Assembly: GCA_030789695.1 (NCBI GenBank)
Contig: CM061141.1
Span: 166,167,079-166,231,078, forward strand
From: Scilla litardierei
Taxonomy: Eukaryota; Streptophyta; Magnoliopsida; Asparagales; Asparagaceae
DNA length: 64,000 bases
Direction: 5' to 3'
In this document: piece after piece, positions 10,346 to 20,985 of the stretch
Numbering within the stretch: position 1 is the first letter of the stretch
Layout of the letters: every line of letters begins with the position of its first letter
Notes under the pieces: model-generated
What the model was told of the DNA's origin: nothing
Seen by the model: only the letters and a program-made list of their open reading frames with translations
Database searches by the model: none
Program-made: the position numbers and the translations under genes

Positions 10346-11500
10346 GGCCTTAACAGGTTCCAAGATTCCTCTTACCCACAGTATGTCTGCAAACTCTACA
10401 AGGCACTATATGGCCTCAAACATGCACCTCGGCAATGGTATGCCTGCTTCTCTGACTTCCTTCAAACTCATGGCTTCCAGCCGAGTATCGCTGACTCTTC
10501 CCTCTTTATCCGATACTCGGGCCCGACTACCACTGTGATCCTCCTATATTTCGACGACATCCACATCACGGGTACTTATCCCGAGTTCATCCAAACTTCA
10601 TCTTCATGCTATCCCAAGAATTCTCCCTCAAAGACCTCGATGACCTGTCATACTTCTTGGGTCTGAAAATTCAACGCATATCAGAGGGGTGCTTTATCCA
10701 CCAATCTAAGTATACTAAGGAGCTTCTCAGAAATGCAGCCTCGTTGACTACAAGCCATACTGCACACCTGTATCCTCCAAGAAGACCTCCCCAGTGACTG
10801 ACTTACTGCTGACTGATGGGTCCCACTACCGTATTTTAGTCGGTGAACTCCAATATCTCACGTTGACTCGGCCTGACATAGCTTTCACGGTTAATCAGGT
10901 GTATCAGTTTCTCCATTCTCCTCGCGAGTCTCAACTTACTGCGGCAAAGTGTATTCTCCGCTACTTACGCCATACGTTGACTCATGGCCTCTTCCTTCGC
11001 CCGAGTCCACTTTCACTTGTTGCATTCTTAGATGACGATTGGGCTGGTGACCCAGTCGATCGTCGCTCCATCAATGGCTTTTGTGTTTTTCTTGGCAATA
11101 ACCTTCTACTTGGAGTGCAAAGAAACAACATTCCATTGCTCACAGTTCCACATAATTAGAGTATCGTTCTATGTCCCTTACTGCTAAGGAGATCATTTGG
11201 CTACAGCTCCTACTCACTGACCTCCAGATTCATCTTCAGGACACTCCACTCATTTGGTGTGACAACAAGTCAGCCATCTCTCTCTCGTCCAACCCGGTAT
11301 TTCACTCCCGTACAAAACACTTTACGGTCAACTATCATTTCATCTGGGAGCAGGTGACTTCAAATAATATTCGGGTGCAGCACATTTCTACCGAAGATAA
11401 CCCAGCTGACATCTTCACCAAGAGCCTCATCTCTGACCGATTCGAGTCATTTCGATCCAAACTATTCGTCATCTCTGTCGCTCAATATGTAGGGGCATCT
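10346..11500 (+). pseudogene. pol: Copia reverse transcriptase and RNase H relic
   Basis: Several frames together give the C-terminal half of a Ty1/copia pol. The pieces in order are the LYKALYGLKHAPRQWY segment, the RT active-site segment with YFDDIHITG (Y-x-D-D normally YVDD), the FSLKDLDDLSYFLGLKI block, the TRPDIAFTVNQV block, and RNase H ending with the EDNPADIFTKSL segment. Stops and frameshifts occur near 10620, 10795 and 11157. Gag, protease, integrase and the RT N-terminus are missing upstream. Dead fragment. Confidence 0.85.
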
Positions 11501-11950
11501 AAGATGATAAGGTCAAATCAGCCGGGCAGGATTCTCTTTCTATCCGCATACACCTATGATTGAACCGTATCCCATAGAGATACACATTTATCTTTAGTCA
11601 ACAACCCTAGATTCATATCTTGCTATCAATTATTTTTATATCCTTGATGCATTGTATTTAAACCCGTTGAGAGTAATGAAAACTTCGCTGGTTTCTCTCC
11701 TATCTTTCTCCAGTCGTATATCTCCTTTTTCTAAATTTCATTAGAAAACACTCTTATAAATGCATGTACTTCTACGATTGATATGAACACAATAAAAACC
11801 TACAGTATACCATATTTAAGGGATATGATCTACATTGAAAAATGAGGAGGCTGGCTTGAGCATATGATGACCCTAACACCAATCTCCACTAATTGTTATT
11901 GTCTATCATGTGCAAGCTTGTGAATGTAAGAATCGTCTTACCCTTGCAAT
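11501..11950 (+). other. Non-coding region after the copia relic
   Basis: Probably the remnant of that element's short 3' LTR: GTATTTAAACCCG at about 11648 resembles a TATA region, followed by GAGAGTAATGAAAAC. Ends not found. Nothing else seen. Confidence 0.3.
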
Positions 11951-12169
11951 ACTAACAACAACACACTAGAGGGGGGATGAATAGTTTAATGGCACAAATT
12001 GCGTATTTAAAAATTGAAGTTGCAAATGTGGAATTATAAATACAAGAGGAATTTAAACACCACAAAGATCTAAACACAAACACGAGATGTTACACTGGTT
12101 CCCCAAACTTGGATACGTCCAGCCAAACCAATATCCACTATAGTTCTCATACAAAGAAGTGAATATAAT

Positions 12170-12330
12170 CTCATACAGAGATACCTCACACATAGGATTT
12201 GGATTCCCACAAAGAGAAATCATTGCTCTCACTCAGAGAGACTCAAACTCTCACACAGAGAGATCACAACCAACCCTCACACAGAAGGTTATAATCTCAC
12301 ACAGAGAGTAACTAGTTCTCATGCAAAAAG
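12170..12330. repeat. Imperfect CTCACACAGAGAG repeats
   Basis: Six to eight diverged copies of a 20-30 base unit built on CTCACACAGAGAG. Confidence 0.7.
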
Positions 12331-12689
12331 CTAGGGTTTCAATGAAATAACAAAGTAAAACAAATACTTTACCTGTGACTTGCAATGAACATACTCATTA
12401 ATGAATGCAAGGCATGGAAGAAGATCTCCAAGTGATGAGATCAGCTTGAAACCACTTGGATGATTTCCCTTGAGCATGACTTCAATGCATGAAGGAGATA
12501 ATGAGCCCTAAGAGGGAAATTAGAGAGTTCGAGAGTGGATTAATTAAACTCTAATGATTTTCAATAGTTCCAATAAGTTCTAATAAACTCAGCCTTCTCA
12601 TATATATTGGAACCCTATATGAACTCTCAAACCCCAAGGATAAAGCCAAATCCAAAAAGATGTAACGGCTAGAATCTGGGCTGAAACTT

Positions 12690-13212
12690 CAGCGACAGTC
12701 GACTAATGAACATCTGACAGTCGACTGACCAACGGCTAAATAAATTCCAACGGTTATAATCTGAACAAGACATGCGACTGTAGAAGACTACACAGGCGCC
12801 TGTAAAATGGGCAGGCGCCTGTATATCCTTCAGCAGGCGACTGTCACAAGGGATGGAAATGAAACAGAGAGATGCAAATTACACACTGTATGTGTACAGA
12901 CAACTGATGGCCACAGTACATGCGACTGTAAAATAGACAAGCGACTGTAAATACTGCAACAGTTGATTGATTTGCAAATTGGGATGAAGCCGAGAAAATG
13001 CAAGTTGTGCCCAGACGACTGTAGAAAAATAAAAGGTGCATGTTGAAAGATAGGCGAATGTAAATTGCACTTCAATCGACTGTTCCAAAAACCCAACTAA
13101 GAGTCAAGAAACGGTTAACTTGAGCCGGAGCACAACAGCCGACTGTAAAAGGCTCGACAGGCGCCTGGAATCACCCAGTCGACTGTAAGACCTTCATCAG
13201 TCGCCTGTTGGA
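12690..13212. repeat. Cluster of CAGTCGACTG and CAGGCGCCTG palindromes
   Basis: At least fifteen copies or half-copies of CAGTCGACTGTA, GCGACTGTAAA and CAGGCGCCTGTA within 520 bases. Both cores are perfect palindromes. The arrangement resembles the CCGATCGG clusters in X and Z, though the motif is different. Confidence 0.8.
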
Positions 13213-13645
13213 GAGCCAGAGACTCCAATTGAGTCTTTTGGCATGATGAACCTATTGGATTGGATTCTATGATAATCATAAGGCTCACTAAGATGGTTAA
13301 ATGCAAATGCATGAATGAGTAGACCATCTATCAAGTTATTACATTAAACCTAGACTCAAAAAGAGAAAAAGAAATAAATGAAATAATACATGGATTACAT
13401 TGCTTCCCTTAGAGTCCATGGCTTCGACCTTGATGTTCTCCATCATATCCAAGCTTTGGCACCCCTTGAGTCCAAGCTATGTCATTGCTCCTCTTGATGT
13501 CCATCCTTGCACCAAGTGTTTAAGTCTTCAAAAATGATATTCTTGAAATGTTAAATATGAGACTAAAACAAGAGAGTCATTAGCAACAACATAATGTTGT
13601 GATCATCATCAAAATAACATTGGTATGAAACACTAATACTCAACA

Positions 13646-14230
13646 GTCAAAGGGAGTTTGCACCTAAATCCAATCATATTGGAGTTTCAGATGGTTGACA
13701 TCACTAATGTACGCCGTAGTTTTCACTCCATCATATTTTTTACAATACTACATATGCATTTGTTATATTGCAACATTTGGAGAAAGACGGGAGCATGTTG
13801 ATTTTCTTTTGGTTAGAGAACGATAGAAATATGCTCATTTTGATTTTCAGATTATTATTTCTTTTTTTTGAACATAGGCTACAACTAAGGACACTGTGTG
13901 TTTTAATTGTAATAAACTTTATCATTAGATAGCATGCCCAAAAAATAAAGAAGAATGATAAAACGAAAGTACCTGCCTTTTCGTCTATAACATTCGCGAA
14001 GTTATAGGAAGATAGTAGTCATGAGGTATATGATGTGTTAATAGCTTGTTCACCCATCATGGAACTCATTTGTCGTCATGTATTCTATATCATCGTTCCG
14101 TATGATGCCAAATAAGGAGTGTTTCTTGACATAATAGGAATGCGGGTGGTTCTATATTTATAGATAATAATGATACATGCAAGGCAATTAACATTGGTTC
14201 AGTACAAATCAGGATGCGTGATGTTGTAGT
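13646..14230. other. Non-coding, nothing recognised
   Basis: AT-rich, with no protein similarity in any frame that I can recognise. Confidence 0.4.
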
Positions 14231-14490
14231 GTGTATTGAGATATTGAGTCTCACCTCATATGGTTTTGATGATGAACAAATGTTGCATCTAACATCTTTG
14301 AGTGCATGAGCTTAAGGCAAATCAAGCGTAGCACTCAAGAGATTAGTGATGAGTTAAACAAGGCAATGGATCAATTGGAGCAAGACAAAGAGTATGTGAA
14401 GCAAGAATGTATCAAATGGTCTTCGTTCTAAACATATATTTGATGTATTTTTCTTTTACTTGTCTTGACTTGTTAAAGCATTGCTAGAAG

Positions 14491-14524
14491 CGCGTGCGCG
14501 CGCACGCACACACACACACACACA
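14491..14524. repeat. (GC)n(CA)n microsatellite
   Basis: A GCGCGC run passes directly into a CACACA run. Confidence 0.9.
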
Positions 14525-14587
14525 TGAACACCAAAAATGATTAAAATGTTTTAAATGGGTTTTCATGTCGAATCATATGTATCTGTG

Positions 14588-14745
14588 TCGGGAGTCGACT
14601 ACTCTTTGAATAAGAATCGACTACTATTGAGACAGAGAATATGACAGTCGCTGACTATATATATTAGTCTACTACAGTAGTTGGTGTAGTCGACTACCTA
14701 TGTGATAGTCGACTACTCCAATAGCAGTAGTTGGCTATCAGCAGC
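14588..14745. repeat. Cluster of GTAGTCGACTAC palindromes
   Basis: Six copies or variants of AGTCGACTAC in about 160 bases, including the perfect 12-bp palindrome GTAGTCGACTAC. Confidence 0.75.
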
Positions 14746-15559
14746 CCAATGGACATAAAACATATGTTCTCGATTTACGAAAAGCTGTCTTTTTAATCTG
14801 TTAGAGGGGTATTTTTGGAAACGAATTTCAACGATTTTTCACTACTATATATGCTAATATTGCTGAGGTTTTAGTAATGATACTTTGAGCAAAAATTAAG
14901 TTTTAAAAGTAGTTATAAACTCTATCAAAAAGTCCTCGAAGTTTTATTGGCCTATGTTTTGTAAGAGATCTTCAAATCTTTCGTTGCCAATATTTCTTGA
15001 TTGTAAGTTTTTTAAGAAGATTAGTGTTGTAAGAAATTCATCTTCGAAAGAGATATTGTAACTATTTGAGAAATATTGGATTTAGCCGAGTGGGACTCAA
15101 GTGGCTGGATGTATGAAAAGACAAGTAGCACTTGTGTATCTGAACTAGGATAATTCTTTGTTTGCACATGCTCACTTTTTTCTGTGTTGCAATTATTTAT
15201 CTATCTTTCATTCAATTCTGATGCATATTCTGTCGCTTGAGATATTTTTTTGGATTAAGTTTAATCTGGGTAACTCCATTTCTAAACATAGGTAGATTAT
15301 CTAAATGAATTTTTATACACTAATCACACCCGAGTGTCTGCTTGTCATCCACATGAGGTCCCAACAGTGTGCACGCTCATTAATGTATAACATGTTTCTT
15401 TTTTGATACAATGTATAACATGTCTTATAGTCGAGGAAGTTATTAATTTTTTATGGGCACTGTATTCTTTGGGTTGTGATGTAATGATTGAGAAGAAACG
15501 TCTTAATGTATTGACTAATTTGATAGTAGTTGTGAGATGTGTTGAAGGGGACAAACCCA

Positions 15560-16130
15560 GTTATGTCATAGTAGGCTTAAGCATGCATGTTGGAAAGATA
15601 TGTTTAGAAGATTGAAGAAGCGAGATTTAATAAAGAAGTAACTTTGAGAAATTAAAGTTTTGCAAATAGTATGTCCTTAAAAATCAAAATGAAGGTCAAT
15701 TGGAATGAGAGGAATCATGTTAATATACGTATTCTTAAGTATGCGTACAATAATATATGGAATCATGCATTGATACATTCTTTTGATGGTCTTGAATATT
15801 TTATATTGTTCATTGATTTCTTGAGAATGTATGATTGTATGTGATGAAAGATATGTGATGAAAGAGATGTAAGAGATGTTTGGAAGTTCAATGATTGGAA
15901 GACCAAACATGTAAGAAATTTAAAGTGTTTAGATCTAACAATGATTTCGAGTTTACGTATACAGAGTTCAATGAATTTTATGGTCGGTATGGAGTAGAGA
16001 ATCATTTCATTGCATCGGAAGATTTGTAGTCTAATTGAATAATGGATGGTATGAATATGATAGTGCTTGAGAAGGCAATGTTCTTGATGTTGACATCCAT
16101 GTTTTTATTATCATGCGTCCTTTTACCTAA
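15560..16130 (+). pseudogene. Degenerate copia integrase fragment
   Basis: Around 15905-16030 one frame reads KFKVFRSNNDFEF followed by TEFNEFYGRYGVENHF. This matches the copia integrase core around its second catalytic Asp, here replaced by Asn. A segment like NGxxERMNRT follows at about 16035-16080. Stops are frequent. Long-dead relic. Confidence 0.6.
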
Positions 16131-16489
16131 ACTAGCATTCATCTGCTTCTTACGGTCATATTCCTTACAAAACTTTACCTTTTATATGTTCACGCATTTG
16201 ATTAAAACACCTTTTTCAAAGTTACTTAACTTTTCTTATCGACATGTTCAAGCCTGATATACCATAACCAGGATGAATCTATATCATATAAGCTTTACAT
16301 TCCAACACTCGAATCACATGTGATGGATGTCCCCTTCCACACATAAAGATACACGACCTTTCTACATCATATACCCACTACCGAATCTTTCGATACATTA
16401 AGATCTTCATTTTCAATCACCACATTGCAACTTAAAGAATAAACCATCCCCAAAGAAATCAATGACTTTATAAACTTTGAAGTATGTCA

Positions 16490-17350
16490 TATATTGACGA
16501 GTATGCATATTATAGCATCATGCATCATGCATCTTGCTTCATACTGAATCAATGACAATAGCCTTGCATATATCATTACTACATATATGGATCAAACCAT
16601 CCTCATTCCCATCATTTGTAGAGTAATACTTAATATTCGATGTCATCTGGAATGATGCCGTAGAATCCATAATTCCTACATGAATTTCATAACTGGACAA
16701 CCAAACTGGCAACGTAGTGCATATACCCTAACTACCATCTTCGTCTGACCTCGCAATCATTATTGATGAAGAAGATGATACTTTTACTTTGTCTTTCTTC
16801 TTTATTTCTAGGCACTCCTTCTAATGATTAGTTTTCTTACAAGTAAAACACTTCACATTCCTTGTTGTAATCGATATTCCAAGAAAGAAATAATAAAAAG
16901 AAGAGCACAATGAGCATATCCAAGTCATTCTCGAAACAATGGCATCTTATTCAATAAAAAGAGTTCTAGACAACTACATACAAATGCTTGTATATAGTTA
17001 TAGGTCAAATGTTTATCTATGGATGATTGTAATCCATGAGGAATGATTTGCATGAAATCCCTCACCTCACAACTAGCTCTTTCCCATTCGAGCCACTGCT
17101 AGAATCCTAGCAAATGCTCGATGCATGGATCGTTCAATTAGAGTTTATGAATCTGGATGGCATTACACTACGTTTTCAGTGAATGAAAATGCATGATATA
17201 TCCCTGCCAAACATAGGCATATTTACTCTAAAACCCATCAAGTGTGGTGTACGACTTTGATCAGGAAATATCTCACAGAATATCAATTTGAATATGACAC
17301 TTGACACATTATTCCATTACATAATGGAACAAACTTTTTAGTATATGCAA
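16490..17350 (-). pseudogene. Degenerate copia gag and protease fragment
   Basis: On the - strand, about 16865-16800 encodes a CCHC zinc knuckle (C-F-T-C-K-K-T-N-H then a stop and K-E-C). About 16680-16560 encodes IMDSTASFQMTSN, the copia protease active-site segment with DST in place of DSG. Gag-like words lie upstream (17350-16870). It points toward the integrase relic on the other strand, so either two elements or an inversion is involved. Confidence 0.6.
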
Positions 17351-17469
17351 AAGCATATTTATCTGTTTGACAAGCCACTTTTTGTCAAAGACGTTCTTAC
17401 AATTCAGGGTGTTTCCCCATGTCTATGTCCCATGTGGCAATGTCACTTCAGCATGGGAAAACACACCCT

Positions 17470-17770
17470 CAACAGAAAACCCCCCCAGCCTACCTTAATC
17501 ACGGTTGTGCCATTAGCCTTTTAAACCCCCCTCCCAAAAAAAACTCCAGCCCACTTATTTACATGTTTGCCCTCAGAAGAAACCCCCCCCAACCCACCTT
17601 AATCACGGTTGTGCCCTTAGCCTTTTAAAACCCCCCAAAAAAACTTCAGCCCAATTATTTACATGTTTGCCCTCAGCAGAAAACTCCCCAAGGCCACCTT
17701 AATCACGGGTGTGCCATTAGACTTTTAAAACCCACCAAAAACCCATCGGCCAACTTATATACATGTTTGT
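17470..17770. repeat. Three-copy tandem repeat of 100-104 bp
   Basis: The word ACCTTAATCACGG occurs with periods of 104 and 100 bases. Each unit also has a C run, an A run and ACATGTTTGCCCTCAG. Copies differ mainly in homopolymer length. Confidence 0.85.
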
Positions 17771-18468
17771 CAATGAGGACTTTTCCACTATACCACCGTT
17801 TTTTTTTTGCACATTAACACACAACTTTTCTCACCTTTATTCCCATGCAATACCCACACCCACACCCAATCTTCTCTCTTCTTTACCCCTATGAGTGGCT
17901 CAAGTAGTCGGTGGGTGTGGTTTTTTTGGTCCCCGTGTACCCTGTGCACGTGTTATGTCTTGTAGTTTATAAAAGATATGGTAATAATAGCACATGTAAC
18001 ATCCTTCTATTATACAAAGAATATAATTGAATGTTACATAAATTGCTGAATTTAAGGTACGTTGAACTTGAACTTTAGAATGTTTTCATAAAAATACACA
18101 AAAACCTGGAAATTTTGAAGTTTGAAAAAACTGCACTAAACTTCGACCAATGTCAAAGGTTCATGTTAGTTTCGTGTTTTTAAAAGTTCAGAATGGTTTT
18201 ATGAAATTGGGTCAAATTCAGTTTAGTTTTATGAAATCAGGCCAAAGTTCATGGATATTTTATAAAATTTAGTATAAGTTTGATTACTTAAAATTATGTT
18301 TATTTTTGTGTGTGTTTTTCAAAATATTGAATATTTTAGTGAAAACTGGTAACTTTTTACAAAATTCAGCCCATCATAACCCGAAAATAGGTGAAATAAA
18401 CTCACCGTTGCACCATGAGCCTACATCGCAAAAAGGACATCGGTTTTTTTGGTAAATAAAAGAGGTAA
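17771..18468. other. Non-coding flank left of element U
   Basis: AT-rich, no gene seen. It ends with TTTTTTTGGTAAATAAAAGA and the U target duplication GGTAA (18464-18468). The last 35 bases may be the displaced 3' tail of the LINE that begins again at 53634. ATCGCAAAA at 18425-18433 recurs at 59350-59358. Confidence 0.4.
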
Positions 18469-18613
18469 TGTTGTAACGGATGTTGACGAGTATTTGTATT
18501 GGGATTACGTCTTATCCATATAATAAGATCATATCTATTGTACCATATCCTTGTACGCTCTTCCATCAACTATAAATAAAGAGCCGGAGTCCCCAGATTG
18601 ATGATTCACAACA
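18469..18613 (+). repeat. Element U 5' LTR (145 bp)
   Basis: Contains TATAAATAAA at 18571-18580, which is also present in the 3' copy. It is followed by CGTTATTAGTACGAGCCTC, which resembles the primer-site region of copia elements with short LTRs. Confidence 0.88.
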
Positions 18614-19783
18614 CGTTATTAGTACGAGCCTCTAATATTTTTCCACAAAAATTTCGATCGTTGCGAAAGCAGATGAGAAGGCGGTGGATCCATGTGTGCG
18701 GCTTCGTCCATTGCGAACATGTCACGCCCCGCTTCCCATTATACTTGGGTGCAAGAATGCGAGCGGGTCCGCATTTGCTTGAAGCAAAGAAGTACTTATT
18801 TTCTTTCTTTCTTCTTTGACTTAAGCACAATAAGCATCTGTGTATTAAGCTTTGCAGATTCTTGCATGCGAACTCAGAACAAACAAAAAATCATTATTAC
18901 AACTCAATGTCCAGATTACATGTACATAAATAAGGCCTAGCACGGCCATTAGAAACAGTTACATAAAGTGGAGTTACACCTAAATGAGTTTACAATAACA
19001 ATATTAAATTATAGCAGCGAAGTGAAGGCACGGTGTTCCTCAGCAAGAGATCTCGGCGTCAAAGTACTCAACCTGTTAAGTCTCAAGGTAAGTTCCTCTG
19101 TCTCAAACCTAACGTATAGTTCACAATATAAAGACAAGGAAATATACGTCAGCGAGGGTCGCTCAGCAAGATATAAAACGTTAGAAAAACTGACCCTCGG
19201 AAAGATTTTCAAAAGCATGACAATTAAAGAATTATGAATAAACAAACGATTATAGTTTCTAAGCAGAAATTACATTAGCATGGCAAGCAGTAGAACAGAA
19301 ATTATACTAGCATGCCAGTTCTATTTAAGTGAAAGCAGAAACAATTCTATATGTCGTACGTTTTTTCGGTATAGAATTTTCAAGATGTTCAAGAGTGTAT
19401 TCAATTTAGTGCACTAAGGTTTACGTCGTTAGGCAGCAAGCAAGTGAATTTACCTTCAAGTGCCCCGGAAGGTGACCTGTTTACTTCCGACTAGTTCCTG
19501 TGAACCCAACTCCACCCACGTGTACTTTCTAGACCACGAGCCAGAATCAGCCAAACCAGCCATCAAAAGTTGTAATACTGTAACACGAGCCAGACTAGCT
19601 AAATCGGCCCATGGGAATAGCCAAATCTTGGCATGCAATATCTATGATTAGCCAAACTGGCCCGCATGTCTATGATTATCGAGTAGTTAAAGCAATTCAT
19701 ATAAGTCCAGAGATGTTGCAATTCACTATGCATATTCAATTAACTTATTAAAGTGTCCACACGCACGCACGTGGGTTTTTATC
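18614..19783 (+). other. Element U leader, first part
   Basis: No coding similarity. Begins with the primer-site-like sequence. A TGTCACGCCCCG word at 18718 resembles the start of some gypsy LTRs but no partner was found. Ends in the Y target site TTATC (19779-19783). Confidence 0.4.
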
Positions 19784-20972
19784 TGTTGTGGGATGTATGC
19801 CCTCAGATCATTTGTATCTGATGCAAATGATATTTTAAGCTTAGATAGGGGACTATTTTGCCTATGATACAAAAGGATTTAAATGTGTATTAAATTGTTT
19901 AAGACCATATTTAATATAATAAACACTTTGAAAAGGTTACCTGGATGACAGAATCGTCCCGCTCTAAACGTAGATTCAAACCGCGTCAAAAACGGAGTCC
20001 AAACGCACAAGTTATGGCCAAAACAAGTCAGCCCAAACTGTTGGACTAAACACAGCAAAAATAGAGGCCCACCAAGCCCGAATTTTCTGGTTAGGGTTTT
20101 TGAAACCCGGGATTTTTTTGCGGCTGGATTTTCCATCGTTGAATGGTTTTTGGCTAACTTTGAGACGACATTTGAGGGGTCAAACGACGTCGGATTGACT
20201 CGTCATTTTTTTCCTACGCGTTCACCGTTCAACCCTCTTCGATTTGATAGGTTGTATCAAGATTGAAGCTCAACTGTGAGGAAGTTTGGCCTTTATGAAA
20301 GGCAAACTAACTTTAATTATTTAACTCCAAACTTTAGTCCCACATCGGAAGTGGAGTAAAGGGGGTGTGTCAGCCGCCTATATAAACAGGGGTCTCCCCC
20401 TTCCTCTAAACTCGGCCCAAGCTCTAGATCTTAGCGGCTCCAAAAAATTTTGGAGCACGCTCGGATCTAAGCTTAAAATAAATATTTTTCCTTCTCCCTA
20501 AATTTCTGCCTTACTCCTGAAGGGCTCTAGCAAAGCCACGAAGGGGTTCGTATCCGATCCGAAATCTTAGCGAAGGTTCACACTCGGGTGAAACTTTCTT
20601 CAGCGCGTGGTTGGCTCGGTGACAAGAGGATTGCTCGCCTCAGGACGTGGAGCACTTCGAGGAGCGGTTCGATGCGGGACGGGGAGCGGCTCTGAAGACG
20701 GTGCGGTACACCTTGCCCGTACCAAGGCAAGGTTTCGGGTATGTGAATTTAATTAGCTTTCCTTTAATTTAATCGCAGTAGTTTAGATCATTCTTGGGGT
20801 AGTCAGATCAACCCCAAGTCGGCAAAGATCTTGGCTAAGGGTCTTGAACCTTAGGGCTTCGTTAAAATAGTTTAACGAATCAAATTTTTCCGCTGCATTC
20901 TTTTCTCTCTATAGTCCGTCTGACTTAGGAAAGGCATAGATTTGTGCCCTGTGGGTCCATCAAAACCCAACA
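19784..20972 (+). repeat. Element Y 5' LTR (1189 bp)
   Basis: Starts TGTTGTGGGATGTATGCCC and ends CCCAACA. Near the start ATCATTTG..CAAATGAT forms an inverted repeat (19808-19832). The promoter is annotated separately. Confidence 0.93.
20337..20386 (+). promoter_or_regulatory. snRNA-type USE motif plus TATA box in the Y LTR
   Basis: GTCCCACATCG (20337-20347) fits the plant snRNA upstream sequence element RTCCCACATCG. TATATAAA (20379-20386) follows after 31 bases, close to the spacing of Pol II snRNA promoters. The 3' LTR has the same pair at 37372-37382 and 37414-37421 with the same spacing. Use as the LTR promoter is inferred. Confidence 0.65.
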
Positions 20973-20973
20973 T

Positions 20974-20985
20974 TGGTATCAGAGC
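20974..20985 (+). other. Primer-binding site, initiator tRNA-Met
   Basis: TGGTATCAGAGC lies one base after the LTR end, as is standard in plant copia elements. Confidence 0.92.

Larger units (their letters stand above)
11951..13645 (-). repeat. LTR-like block, probably a SIRE-type copia LTR
   Basis: On the - strand it would start TGTTGAGTATTAGTG at 13645 and soon reads TTTTGATGATGATCA, words typical of SIRE-type LTRs. Near the other end is ACTAGAGGGGGGATGAATAG. No primer site, coding region or matched target duplication was found, so it is at best a solo LTR. The left border is approximate. Confidence 0.4.
14231..15290 (+). repeat. Second SIRE-like LTR block
   Basis: The start (TGAGATATTGAG at about 14237, then GGTTTTGATGATGAACAAA) resembles SIRE-type LTR starts. 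A palindrome cluster lies within it. No partner or target duplication seen. Borders approximate. Confidence 0.35.

Noticed and set aside
18718..18735. TGTCACGCCCCG as the start of a chromovirus LTR
   Set aside because: The word fits, but no matching LTR end, second copy or convincing target duplication was found in 38.0-41.8 kb.
20974..20985. tRNA gene fragments at the primer-binding sites
   Set aside because: Only the 12-17 bases complementary to the tRNA 3' end are present. No cloverleaf.
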